Positions 24,001-29,684 of a DNA stretch of 29,684 bases are shown here, in pieces. Within the stretch, counting starts at the first letter, position 1. Each line of letters opens with the position of its first letter. Both the position numbers and the translations under genes were made by a program. The stretch is from Bacteroidales bacterium UBA4318 (GTDB taxonomy: Bacteria > Bacteroidota > Bacteroidia > Bacteroidales > UBA932): positions 1 through 29,684 of the forward strand of contig DGUE01000010.1 of assembly GCA_002393895.1 (NCBI GenBank), read 5' to 3'. Under the pieces are notes generated by a model. The model did not search any database. It was not told the origin of the DNA and saw only the letters and a list, made by a program, of their open reading frames with translations.

Positions 24001-24146
24001 ACCATTGCCCCGATAAGCGTCTCTCCTTTGGAATCGAAGACGGCGCCCTGCACCGTCAAGGTGCGGTTCTGGGCATATGCAGAAAGCACTTGCAGAGTAA
24101 ACATAAGCCCACTTGCAAGCATAATCAGAATAGGTTTATTCCTCAT
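21066..24146 (-). CDS. SusC/RagA-family TonB-dependent transporter 2
   Basis: 1026 aa from the ATG at 24146. An in-frame ATG at 24242 is rejected: it would place 32 residues of terminator and promoter sequence before a proper signal peptide (MRNKPILIMLASGLMFTLQVLSAYAQ). Domain order matches SusC-1: CarboxypepD_reg-like domain, LLEEAVAIGYGSQRK linker, plug with VLKDASAAIYGARSANG, and a barrel ending in Phe. It is the first gene of the PUL in transcription order and follows a TATATTTG box. Nucleotide similarity to SusC-1 is high in the plug region and lower in the barrel, consistent with an old duplication that left conserved functional parts. It should import the products released by the surface hydrolases, with SusD-2 as partner. 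Confidence 0.96.
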   Translation of the reverse strand: MRNKPILIMLASGLMFTLQVLSAYAQNRTLTVQGAVFDSKGETLIGAMVYVQGSSRGAMTDASGRYTLSGVQPNATLVASLMGYEEQSTKVDGRTNIDFVLKDDAMLLEEAVAIGYGSQRKLTLTGSVTTTSGDALVKNSSVNLSQGLAGRLSGVIVNNRSGEPGRDDAVMYIRGRSTLGTNTPLVIIDGVPGRSDEFSRLTGEEIESVTVLKDASAAIYGARSANGVILVTTKRGKYNEAPNVTFSYDIAAQQPTRLVEMADAVLYTNAYNAELAITGGARMYNDTQLEHYRLGDDPVLYPNTNWLKEIIKPLSAQHKYGVTINGGGDRVAYFVQLNGQYQDGIYVKSATNYNQLNLRSNIDIKVTKSLSLGVDIQARQQHKNYSAFASDETGIFYNAVRMKPTGATYYPNGLLRGGLNPAVLVQDLTGYNRSIINSVNTTLSAKWDLSATVKGLSLNGKVAYDLRSNFRKQWHQQWKYYRFNEVTEEYEEKLNDYWTTPTLNEYQNHYTTTTYNANINYDNTFGDHHHVTALAGFEQSAYRRDYFMAGRNRYNSDILDELFAGDADKTYFSATGQAWETARRSFFGRVGYDYDSKYLFQAIIRYDGSENFPSDRRWGLFPGVSVGWRLSEESFIKDSLPWLTNLKLRASFGEQGNDQISAFQFLTTYQYESGSSYKLMLDGKEVSMIIPGTIPNPDVTWEVARTWNVGLDGSVKNGLLTWELEWFRTRRSNILTARNASIPFYTGMTSKLPDENIGIVRNTGIELQLGHENKIGDLTYHVTGNFLYARNRIEFMDEAPWPEGHDYMKLEGLPMGSGLYYHVLGVFKTKEELDSYPHKTGATLGDLKYEDMDGDGEITTLDRYRSPFSSIPQIVYGINFDARWRNFDFSMLLQGQGRVRFYYAPLMDPVSYNVEKEAAEKAWTLDNPDSDWPRLGSTNSLGSTNRSDFYIKNAAFLRLKNLELGYTLPKKWFGPRTGIKNVRFYIGGYNLLTFSALKSVDPENNDEGYQTYPQMKIYNAGVKVMF

Positions 24147-24176
24147 AAGCGATTGGTTATTATCGTTATAGTTCTC

Positions 24177-24184
24177 CAAATATA
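24177..24184 (-). promoter_or_regulatory. Candidate -7 box of the PUL (SusC-2)
   Basis: The minus strand reads TATATTTG, directly downstream of a T-tract that also serves as the U-tract of the ferredoxin terminator. It is 30 bases from the SusC-2 ATG. No TTG -33 element is found at usual spacing. The T-tract plus TATATTTGG layout is shared with SusC-1. Confidence 0.5.
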
Positions 24185-24185
24185 A

Positions 24186-24227
24186 GAAAAAAAACAAAAA
24201 AAACGGGCTCCGCATAGCGGAACCCGT
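24186..24227 (-). terminator. Rho-independent terminator of the ferredoxin gene
   Basis: An 11-bp stem with one mismatch and a 3-base loop spans 24203-24227. On the minus strand it is followed by eight Ts, one G and more Ts (24186-24202). It lies 24 bases after the ferredoxin stop codon and directly before the PUL promoter box, so it insulates the PUL from ferredoxin transcription. Confidence 0.85.
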
Positions 24228-24251
24228 AAAATTGCACTGCAAAAAAAGGAA

Positions 24252-24422
24252 TTACTCCTCGGAAATTGCTCCCATGGGGCATGCTCCGGCGCAGGTGCCG
24301 CAGCTGATGCAAACGTCGGGATCGATGGAGTAAACGTCTCCTTCTTTAATTGCTCCGGTAGGGCATTCGCCCATGCAGGTGCCGCATGCAACGCAGCTGT
24401 CAGGTGAAATTTTGTAAGCCAT
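24252..24422 (-). CDS. 2[4Fe-4S] ferredoxin
   Basis: 56 aa from the ATG at 24422; an upstream in-frame ATG (24455) would add 11 residues translated from the promoter and is rejected. Two classic cluster motifs are present: CVACGTCMGECP and CISCGTCAGACP, eight cysteines in all, with the usual pseudo-twofold repeat. It is a small soluble electron carrier typical of anaerobes, serving for example pyruvate:ferredoxin oxidoreductase and hydrogenases or Rnf. It has its own promoter and terminator, so it is a single-gene unit, and I see no functional link to the PUL that follows on the same strand. Confidence 0.95.
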   Translation of the reverse strand: MAYKISPDSCVACGTCMGECPTGAIKEGDVYSIDPDVCISCGTCAGACPMGAISEE

Positions 24423-24452
24423 ATCTTTTGTTTTAGTTTTGTATCTCGGTCG

Positions 24453-24483
24453 CAAAGGTAAGGTTTTTGTATTACATTTGCAA
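24453..24483 (-). promoter_or_regulatory. Ferredoxin promoter (-33 TTG, -7 TACCTTTG)
   Basis: On the minus strand TTG (24481-24483) is followed after exactly 20 bases by TACCTTTG (24453-24460), a full match to the Bacteroidetes consensus. The ATG is 30 bases further. The -33 element abuts the start codon of the divergent DUF1573 gene. Confidence 0.75.
24473..24480 (+). promoter_or_regulatory. Candidate -7 box of the DUF1573 gene
   Basis: TACATTTG matches TAnnTTTG and lies 4 bases before the ATG at 24485, so the transcript would be leaderless or nearly so. It lies inside the spacer of the divergent ferredoxin promoter. No TTG is found at the -33 distance, which lowers confidence. Confidence 0.4.
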
Positions 24484-24484
24484 T

Positions 24485-24832
24485 ATGAAAATTTTATTGA
24501 TTCTTTTGAGCGTCCTGATAGGCGGACGGGCGGAGTTCGACCGCACCGTGCACGACTTCGGCACCATCTCCCAATCCGACGGCGCGCAGCACTGCGTGTT
24601 TACCGTCACCAATACCGGAGACGAGCCCCTCACGATACTTTCCGCAATCACTTCCTGCGGATGCACGAACGTAAAATGGACCCGCTCCAGCCTTGAAAAA
24701 GGGCAGAAAGGCACCATCGAGGTCACCTATGCAAACGAGGACGGCCCCTTCCCCTTCGACAAGACTGTGACCGTGTATCTTTCGGATATCAGAAAACCTG
24801 TGATTTTGCACCTCCGGGGCGTTGTGAAATAG
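24485..24832 (+). CDS. DUF1573-family secreted protein
   Basis: 115 aa. A short signal peptide (MKILLILLSVLIGGRA) precedes a single DUF1573 Ig-like domain: FDRTVHDFGTIS, FTVTNTGDEPLTIL, the cysteine pair in SCGCTNVKW, GTIEVTY and a final LHLRGVVK strand. The family is widespread in Bacteroidetes and resembles ASH/MSP-type immunoglobulin folds; its role is not known. A TTG at 24467 could open the same frame six codons earlier, but the ATG gives the better signal peptide and follows the TACATTTG box. It stops 26 bases before parE, and the parE promoter overlaps its last codons. Confidence 0.85.
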   Translation: MKILLILLSVLIGGRAEFDRTVHDFGTISQSDGAQHCVFTVTNTGDEPLTILSAITSCGCTNVKWTRSSLEKGQKGTIEVTYANEDGPFPFDKTVTVYLSDIRKPVILHLRGVVK

Positions 24833-24852
24833 GGTTTTTCTTGCTATCTTTG
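24822..24852 (+). promoter_or_regulatory. parE promoter (-33 TTG, -7 TATCTTTG)
   Basis: TTG at 24822-24824, inside the end of the DUF1573 gene, is followed after 20 bases by TATCTTTG (24845-24852). The parE ATG comes only 6 bases later (24859), so the transcript probably begins at or next to the start codon. This is the best two-part promoter on the plus strand here. Confidence 0.7.
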
Positions 24853-24858
24853 TAGGTT

Positions 24859-26772
24859 ATGACTGCGAACACGACAAACTACACAGACGACAACATACGC
24901 ACCCTGGAAGGCGTTCAGCACGTCCGGATGCGCCCTGGCATGTATATCGGGCGCCTCGGCAACGGCAATAACCCCGGGGACGGCATATATGTGCTCCTGA
25001 AGGAAATCATCGACAACTCGGTGGACGAGTATGCGATGGGCTTCGGAAAACAGATACAGGTAGACATTTCCGAAGACAACCGCGTTACCGTGCGCGACTT
25101 CGGCCGCGGCATCCCGCTGGATTCCGTGGTGAAGGCCGTGAGCATCCTAAACACGGGCGGCAAGTTCGACGACAAGGTCTTCAAGAAAAGCGTGGGCCTC
25201 AACGGCGTGGGCACCAAGGCGGTGAACGCCCTCTCGGAGTCATTCTACGTATGCTCATACCGCGATGGCGAGTCCTCCTGGGCCCGTTTCGAACGCGGTG
25301 AACTCAAGGACAGCGGCAAGGCCGAATCTCCCAAGGAAAAGAACGGCACGCTGGTGACTTTCTTCCCGGACCCCATGATGTTCGGCAAGTTCGCATACAA
25401 CCTGGATTACGTGGAGACGATGGTGAAGAACTACTCCTACCTCAAGAAGGGGCTCACCCTCGTGCTCAACGGCACACCGTACAAGAGCGAAAACGGCCTG
25501 CTGGACCTTGTGAACGAGAATCTTTCCGAGGAGCCCCTCTACCCTCCCATCCACCTGGAAGGAGAGGATATCGAGATAGTGCTCAGCCACGGGCGGGATT
25601 ACGGCGAGAACATCTCTTCCTTCGTGAACGGGCAGAACACCCGCGACGGAGGCACCCATCTCGCGGCATACCGCGAGGCCATAGCCAAGACCCTGAAGGA
25701 CTTCTTCAAGAAGAATTATGCCCCGGAAGACTGCCGTCAGGGAGTCGTGGGAGCCATTTCCATACAGATCCAGGAGCCGAACTTCGAAGGCCAGACCAAG
25801 ACCAAACTCGGGTCCAACTACATGTGGGAGAAGCAGACCCACGACGAGCACGGCGTGCTCAAGCTAGACACCGGCCCCACCATCCGCAGCTACGTGAACT
25901 CCTTCGTGGCCACCGAGTTGGACAATTACCTCCGCATCCACAAGGAGATCGTTCCCGTAATAGAAGACAAGATTAAGGATTCGCAGCGCGAGCGCGAAGA
26001 GATTTCCGGCATCCAGAAAAAGACCCGCGAGCGCAACAAGAAAGCCAACGTCTACAACAAGAAACTGCGCGACTGCCGCTTCCACTACAACGACAAGGTC
26101 ACCGAAAAGACCCAGGAAGACATAGAGCGCAGCAGCATCTTCATCACCGAGGGAGACTCCGCAAGCGGAACCATCACCAAGGCCCGCAATGCAAACTACC
26201 AGGCGGTGTTCAGCCTTCGCGGAAAGCCCATCAACTCCTTCAAGGAAAGCCGCAAGAAGGTGGCCGAGAACGAGGAACTCAACCTCCTGATCTCCGCCCT
26301 CGGCGTGGAGGACGACCTTGAGAATCTCCGCTATAACAATATCATAGTGGCAACCGATGCCGATAACGACGGCATGCACATACGCATGCTGGTGTGCACC
26401 TTCTTCATGAAGTACTACCCGGACCTCATCCGCCGCGGGCATGTGCACATCCTTCAGACTCCCCTCTTCCGAGTCCGCAACAAGACGGCCAACCGCTACT
26501 GCTACTCGATCGAAGAGAAAGAGCAGGCCATAGCGGAGCTCAAGACCAAAGTGGAGATCACCCGCTTCAAGGGCCTCGGAGAGATTTCTTCCGACGAATT
26601 CGCGGATTTCATCGGCGAAGACATGCACCTCGACCCTGTGCGCCTGGCCGATGAGGAATCCATCGCAGAAATCATGGAGTTCTACATGGGCGACAATACC
26701 ATAGAGCGCCAGAACTGGCTCCGCCAGAATCTGAAGAGCGAGAAGGAACTCGAAGACGTAGACATCTCATAA
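24859..26772 (+). CDS. parE: DNA topoisomerase IV subunit B (ParE/GyrB family)
   Basis: 637 aa. Type IIA topoisomerase ATPase subunit. The GHKL ATPase domain has E49 and N53 in KEIIDNSVDE, the GRGIP loop, and GLNGVGTKAVNALS. The transducer domain follows. The Toprim domain has E431 in ITEGDSASG and the metal-binding D500/D502/D504 in ATDADNDG; the C-terminal RFKGLGEISSDEF motif closes it. The length fits ParE, and there is no GyrB-type insert. It decatenates DNA together with ParC. The subunit A gene, often next to parE in Bacteroidetes, does not follow: the stop overlaps the start of an acyltransferase gene by one base (TAATG). GyrB is the alternative, but the sequence (MRPGMYIGRLGNGNNPGDGIYVLLKE) is of the Bacteroidetes ParE type. 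Confidence 0.92.
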   Translation: MTANTTNYTDDNIRTLEGVQHVRMRPGMYIGRLGNGNNPGDGIYVLLKEIIDNSVDEYAMGFGKQIQVDISEDNRVTVRDFGRGIPLDSVVKAVSILNTGGKFDDKVFKKSVGLNGVGTKAVNALSESFYVCSYRDGESSWARFERGELKDSGKAESPKEKNGTLVTFFPDPMMFGKFAYNLDYVETMVKNYSYLKKGLTLVLNGTPYKSENGLLDLVNENLSEEPLYPPIHLEGEDIEIVLSHGRDYGENISSFVNGQNTRDGGTHLAAYREAIAKTLKDFFKKNYAPEDCRQGVVGAISIQIQEPNFEGQTKTKLGSNYMWEKQTHDEHGVLKLDTGPTIRSYVNSFVATELDNYLRIHKEIVPVIEDKIKDSQREREEISGIQKKTRERNKKANVYNKKLRDCRFHYNDKVTEKTQEDIERSSIFITEGDSASGTITKARNANYQAVFSLRGKPINSFKESRKKVAENEELNLLISALGVEDDLENLRYNNIIVATDADNDGMHIRMLVCTFFMKYYPDLIRRGHVHILQTPLFRVRNKTANRYCYSIEEKEQAIAELKTKVEITRFKGLGEISSDEFADFIGEDMHLDPVRLADEESIAEIMEFYMGDNTIERQNWLRQNLKSEKELEDVDIS

Positions 26773-27359
26773 TGAAGAACAAAACCTCATACAGCAAAGG
26801 ATGGGCCCGCTTCTGCGGATGGCTCCTTCGCCGTATGGGATGGACTGCCGTGGGCGGCCCCATGCCCGAAAAGAAGGTTATTGTACTGGGGGCACCACAC
26901 ACATCCTTCTGGGATTTTGTGGTTTCTTACCTCTTCTACACTTCCTTCGGCGAGGTGGCCCACGTGATGATAAAAAAAGAACTTTTCTTCTGGCCCCTGG
27001 GGCCTATACTTCGCGCCTGCGGATGCATCCCGGTGGACCGCAGCAACGCCGGCAACCTGGTACGCAGCCTCATCGAACACATGGACAAGGATGAAGTGTT
27101 CAAGCTAGCCATAGCCCCCGAAGGCACACGCAAGCCGGTGAAACGATGGAAAACAGGCGCCCTCAGGATTGCATATGCCACCGGAGTTCCCGTCTATGCC
27201 GGATTCTTCGACTGGGGCACCAGGCGCATCGGCTGCGGCGAGAAACTCACCTTGAGCGGCGACACCGCCGCGGACCTCGAAATGGTGCAGAAGCATTACG
27301 AAAGCCTGCATCTCACAGGAAAGCATAAAGAAAAATACACCACCGGCCAAGAACTATGA
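26772..27359 (+). CDS. PlsC-type 1-acyl-glycerol-phosphate acyltransferase-like protein
   Basis: 195 aa. Short acyltransferase of the PlsC/LPLAT superfamily: H43 and D48 in PHTSFWDF form the H-x4-D catalytic motif, and APEGTR (115-120) is the phosphate-binding block. There is no signal peptide; it is probably peripheral at the inner membrane. It would move an acyl group onto lysophosphatidic acid or a related lipid. The start overlaps the parE stop by one base, and the stop overlaps the acyl-CoA synthetase start by four (ATGA), so acyl activation and transfer are probably made together. The exact acceptor lipid is not visible; short members like this (under 200 aa) may not be the main PlsC of the cell. 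Confidence 0.85.
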   Translation: MKNKTSYSKGWARFCGWLLRRMGWTAVGGPMPEKKVIVLGAPHTSFWDFVVSYLFYTSFGEVAHVMIKKELFFWPLGPILRACGCIPVDRSNAGNLVRSLIEHMDKDEVFKLAIAPEGTRKPVKRWKTGALRIAYATGVPVYAGFFDWGTRRIGCGEKLTLSGDTAADLEMVQKHYESLHLTGKHKEKYTTGQEL

Positions 27360-29050
27360 AAAAGCACAAACACCCTTACAGGATACGCAACACCTTCGTT
27401 CGCCTGAATCCGAAAAGGCTCTTCAGGGCCTACCGGGACCATTATCCCCAGACACTTCGCGAACTGTTCGAGAATTCCACCGAGCATTACTCGAAGCGCA
27501 CCCTGAGCCAGTATGTGGAAGGCGGCGACCGCTATACTTATTCCCGTTTCCGCGATGTCTGCGACCGCGAATCCCAGAGGCTGTCGCGCTTCGGCATCAG
27601 CGCAGGCGACAAAGTGGCCATCCTCTCCCAGAACATGCCCAACTGGACTGTCGCATTCTTCACAGCCACCGCATTCGGGCGCGTGGCCATCCCCATCCTG
27701 CCGGACAGCTCCGAGAACGAAATCACCAACATACTCACCCACTCTGAAACAAAGGTAGTGTATGTGTCCCAGAGGCTGCTCCCCAAGCTCAGCCAGGATA
27801 TCATAGACAAGATGACCCTGGTTATCGACATCGAGAGCTTCGAGATCATCAAGAAAGACAAGGAGGCCTTCCAGTGCGACGGATGGGTGCGAACCCCTTC
27901 CGCCGATGAGCTGGCCACCATAATCTATACTTCCGGCACCACCGGCAAAGCCAAGGGGGTCATGCTCAGCCACCGGAATCTCTGCCAGAACATCATGGCA
28001 TCCCACAAGGCTGAGCGCTGCGACAAGAAAGACCGTTTCATGTCCATCCTGCCCATGGCCCATGCTTACGAGATGGTCATCGGCTGCCTCTACCCTATTT
28101 ATGCAGGCGCATGCGTATACTATCTCAGCAAGCCCGCATCTCCCAGCGTGCTGATGCCTGCAATGAAAAAGGTGCGGCCCACGGTCATGTGCGCAGTGCC
28201 CCTGATTATAGAGAAAGTCTACCGCAAGAGCATACTTCCCACCGTGCAGAAAAGCCGCACGCTACGCTGGATGCAGAAATCCCTCCCCTGGCTGTTCTAC
28301 CGGCTGGTCGGAGGCAGGCTCTACAAGAGCTTCGGAGGAAAACTGCACTTCTTCGGAGTCGGAGGCAGCAAGCTCGATCCCACCGTGGAGGCTTTCCTCA
28401 AGAAGTGCCATTTCCCCTATGCCATAGGCTATGGCCTCACTGAATGCGCACCCCTGGTGTGCAATGCAATGGTTGGCCGTACCGCAGTGGGCTCCATCGG
28501 CATTCCTTCGTATAAAGTAGAAGTCAAGCTGGACAACGTGAATCCCGAGACCGGAGAAGGTGAAATCGTGTGCCGCGGAGATAACGTGATGTTGGGATAT
28601 TACAAGGATCCCGAGCGCACCCTGCAGGTTATAGACGACCATGGCTGGTTCCACACCAATGATGTGGCCACCACCGACAAATACGGCAACTACTACATCA
28701 AGGGCCGCCTCAACAACACCATCCTGGGGCCCTCCGGCGAGAACATCTACCCCGAAGAGATCGAACTTGTGATCAATAACGAGGAAGGAGTCAGCGAGAG
28801 CCTGGTCGTGGAGCGCGACGGAAAGCTAGTCGCCCTCGTGAAGTTCGAAGACAATGTTCTGGACTGGAACCTGGAGGGTGAAGAGAGGTTCTATGAAGAG
28901 CTGAAATCCCGCCAGAAGGCACTCATGGAGCGCATCAACAAGTTGCTTGGAAAGAATTCCCAGGTGAGTGAGGTGGATGCGATGAAGGAACCCTTCGAGA
29001 AGAATGCCACCCAGAAGATCAGGCGCTTCCTGTACAAGAACAAGAAATAA
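27356..29050 (+). CDS. Long-chain acyl-CoA synthetase (AMP-binding family)
   Basis: 564 aa. ANL-superfamily adenylating enzyme. The P-loop-like motif YTSGTTGKAKGVMLSH lies at about 190-206, GYGLTECAP at about 357, the GWFHTNDVA hinge region and KGRLNNTILGPSGENIYPEEIE in the C-terminal part. It activates fatty acids to acyl-AMP and then acyl-CoA (or acyl-ACP). The sequence resembles the FadD/FAA-like long-chain group of Bacteroidetes. Its start is coupled to the acyltransferase gene by an ATGA overlap, suggesting recycling of fatty acids into phospholipid. There is no transmembrane segment. It ends 22 bases before the large inverted repeat that separates it from rplI. Confidence 0.9.
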   Translation: MKKHKHPYRIRNTFVRLNPKRLFRAYRDHYPQTLRELFENSTEHYSKRTLSQYVEGGDRYTYSRFRDVCDRESQRLSRFGISAGDKVAILSQNMPNWTVAFFTATAFGRVAIPILPDSSENEITNILTHSETKVVYVSQRLLPKLSQDIIDKMTLVIDIESFEIIKKDKEAFQCDGWVRTPSADELATIIYTSGTTGKAKGVMLSHRNLCQNIMASHKAERCDKKDRFMSILPMAHAYEMVIGCLYPIYAGACVYYLSKPASPSVLMPAMKKVRPTVMCAVPLIIEKVYRKSILPTVQKSRTLRWMQKSLPWLFYRLVGGRLYKSFGGKLHFFGVGGSKLDPTVEAFLKKCHFPYAIGYGLTECAPLVCNAMVGRTAVGSIGIPSYKVEVKLDNVNPETGEGEIVCRGDNVMLGYYKDPERTLQVIDDHGWFHTNDVATTDKYGNYYIKGRLNNTILGPSGENIYPEEIELVINNEEGVSESLVVERDGKLVALVKFEDNVLDWNLEGEERFYEELKSRQKALMERINKLLGKNSQVSEVDAMKEPFEKNATQKIRRFLYKNKK

Positions 29051-29072
29051 CTGATAATAAAAAGAAGTAACT

Positions 29073-29136
29073 ACAAAATACAGTAAAGCCCCTGTCGAGC
29101 ATTTTTTCAGCGAGCAGGGGCTTTACTGTATTTTGT
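29073..29136. terminator. Bidirectional terminator: perfect 22-bp inverted repeat
   Basis: Arms 29073-29094 and 29115-29136 are perfect reverse complements (22 bp) around a 20-base loop. With one bulged base the stem extends 4 bp more. The core AAAGCCCCTG/CAGGGGCTTT pair is GC-rich and the outer part AT-rich, so either strand gives a GC stem followed by a T-containing tail. It lies between convergent genes (acyl-CoA synthetase and rplI), which fits a shared terminator. Confidence 0.8.
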
Positions 29137-29143
29137 CAGTTGT

Positions 29144-29593
29144 TTACTCTGCGCTTTCGGCAACAACTTCGACGTTGATGTCTGCAGCAACCTTCTTGTA
29201 AACCTTGACTTTGCCTTCGAATGTGCCGACTTCCTTGATTTCAGGAACGGTGACATCCTTCTTGTCGACCTCTACACCGGCTGCAGTGATGGCCTCAGCC
29301 ACCATGGCGGCGGTAACTGCTCCGTAGAGCTTACCGCTCTCGGCAACCTTGACGGTGATCTTAACAGGGGTGGCTGAGATCTTGGCGGCCTTGGCCTCTG
29401 CATCTGCGACAAGTTTGGCTTCCTTGTGGGCGCGCTGGCGCTGGGTCTCCTCGTACTGCTTGATGGCAGACTTGGTTCCGAGCACTGCGAATCCCTGAGG
29501 GATCAGATAGTTGAGAGCGTATCCGCTCTTCACTTCCACGAGTTCTCCGGCCTCTCCGAGACCTACGACTTCTTTCTTGAGAATGATTTTCAT
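29144..29593 (-). CDS. rplI: 50S ribosomal protein L9
   Basis: 149 aa. The N-terminal L9 domain (MKIILKKEVVGLGEAGELVEVKSGYALNYLIPQGFA) is a textbook match; the long connecting helix is rich in Ala, Lys and Glu (about 42-75), and the C-terminal domain begins around ITVKVAESGKLYGAV. It binds 23S rRNA in the large subunit. It lies 9 bases downstream of rpsR, as in the usual rpsF-rpsR-rplI operon; rpsF should be just outside the window. The C-terminus ends in the convergent terminator. Confidence 0.98.
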   Translation of the reverse strand: MKIILKKEVVGLGEAGELVEVKSGYALNYLIPQGFAVLGTKSAIKQYEETQRQRAHKEAKLVADAEAKAAKISATPVKITVKVAESGKLYGAVTAAMVAEAITAAGVEVDKKDVTVPEIKEVGTFEGKVKVYKKVAADINVEVVAESAE

Positions 29594-29602
29594 AGGGCAG
29601 GA

Positions 29603-29684
29603 TTATTTAAGGAGGTCAGTAACATAAGGAAGCAGAGCGAGGCTGCGGGCGCGCTTGACGGCCTGGGCAACCTTGCGCTGGAAC
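29603..29684 (-). CDS. rpsR: 30S ribosomal protein S18, C-terminal part (gene continues beyond right edge)
   Basis: Only the last 26 codons and the TAA stop are in the window. The translation FQRKVAQAVKRARSLALLPY, followed by VTDLLK, matches the conserved S18 C-terminus (QR-x2-A-x-A-x-KRAR-x3-LLPY). It is upstream of rplI in the same operon. The 5' part is cut by the window edge; the fragment itself shows no damage. Confidence 0.93.
   Translation of the reverse strand, partial: FQRKVAQAVKRARSLALLPYVTDLLK

Noticed and set aside
1..24146. A PUL regulator (HTCS, SusR-like, or ECF sigma/anti-sigma pair).
   Set aside because: None is encoded in the window, and neither SusC has a visible STN domain. 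It may lie beyond the left edge.
24147..24242. N-terminal extension of SusC-2 from an upstream in-frame ATG at 24242.
   Set aside because: It would translate the ferredoxin terminator and the PUL promoter box; the ATG at 24146 gives a normal signal peptide.
24467..24484. TTG start six codons upstream for the DUF1573 protein.
   Set aside because: The ATG at 24485 begins a proper signal peptide, and the upstream codons overlap the promoter box.
25864..26628. A 254-codon minus-strand frame inside parE.
   Set aside because: It is antisense to the Toprim and transducer coding region of an intact parE, with no domain of its own.
1..29684. Mobile elements, integrase, CRISPR array, tRNA or rRNA genes.
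   Set aside because: I looked for transposase-like ORFs, regularly spaced repeats and tRNA-like cloverleaf ends and found none I could support.

Overview
The window is a chromosomal segment of a Bacteroidales bacterium, probably an uncultured gut or rumen type; the genus cannot be read from the sequence. Evidence: two SusC/SusD pairs, many lipoproteins with a Cys lipobox, no Shine-Dalgarno-like leaders, TAnnTTTG (-7) promoter boxes, and Bacteroidetes-type ParE, L9 and S18. Coding density is very high. No stretch over 300 bases lacks a gene; the longest gap, 133 bases at 14667-14799, is described below. I see no tRNA, rRNA, CRISPR or insertion sequence.

Region 1 (1-24146, all minus strand, so read from high to low coordinates) is one large polysaccharide-utilization-like locus (PUL) of 13 genes. 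Order of transcription: SusC-2, SusD-2, GHL10-like hydrolase b, a 989-aa repeat lipoprotein, a transglutaminase-like lipoprotein, SusC-1, SusD-1, a ceramidase-family amidohydrolase, two GH20 beta-hexosaminidases, a MurQ-like etherase, GHL10-like hydrolase a, and a second repeat lipoprotein cut by the left edge. Several junctions overlap by 1-4 bases or abut. The locus looks like two related halves, each with SusC, SusD, a lamin-tail/GHL10 lipoprotein and a repeat lipoprotein, with enzymes added to one half.

The gene set points to cell-wall material as substrate, not plant glycan. The transglutaminase-like protein and the two repeat lipoproteins carry segments resembling the pseudomurein-binding repeat (PMBR) of methanogenic archaea. 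The transglutaminase active site (NCCD-TH, ARYLHGKC, GHV, ADP) looks like the methanogen/methanophage pseudomurein endoisopeptidase type. GHL10 relatives (E. coli DigH) cut peptide-free peptidoglycan strands, GH20 enzymes remove terminal beta-HexNAc, and MurQ belongs to MurNAc catabolism. My leading hypothesis is a Bacteroidales system that binds, de-crosslinks, cuts and imports a HexNAc-containing cell-wall polymer: archaeal pseudomurein, or bacterial peptidoglycan as the main alternative. The MurQ-like protein has unusual substitutions in its signature loop, which bears on that choice.

Region 2 (24177-24484) holds a small minus-strand 2[4Fe-4S] ferredoxin gene, its terminator, and a compact divergent promoter region. 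Region 3 (24485-29050, plus strand) has a DUF1573 protein, topoisomerase IV subunit B (parE), a PlsC-type acyltransferase and a long-chain acyl-CoA synthetase, the last three with overlapping ends. Region 4 (29051-29684) has a long perfect inverted repeat between convergent genes, then rplI and the 3' end of rpsR on the minus strand.
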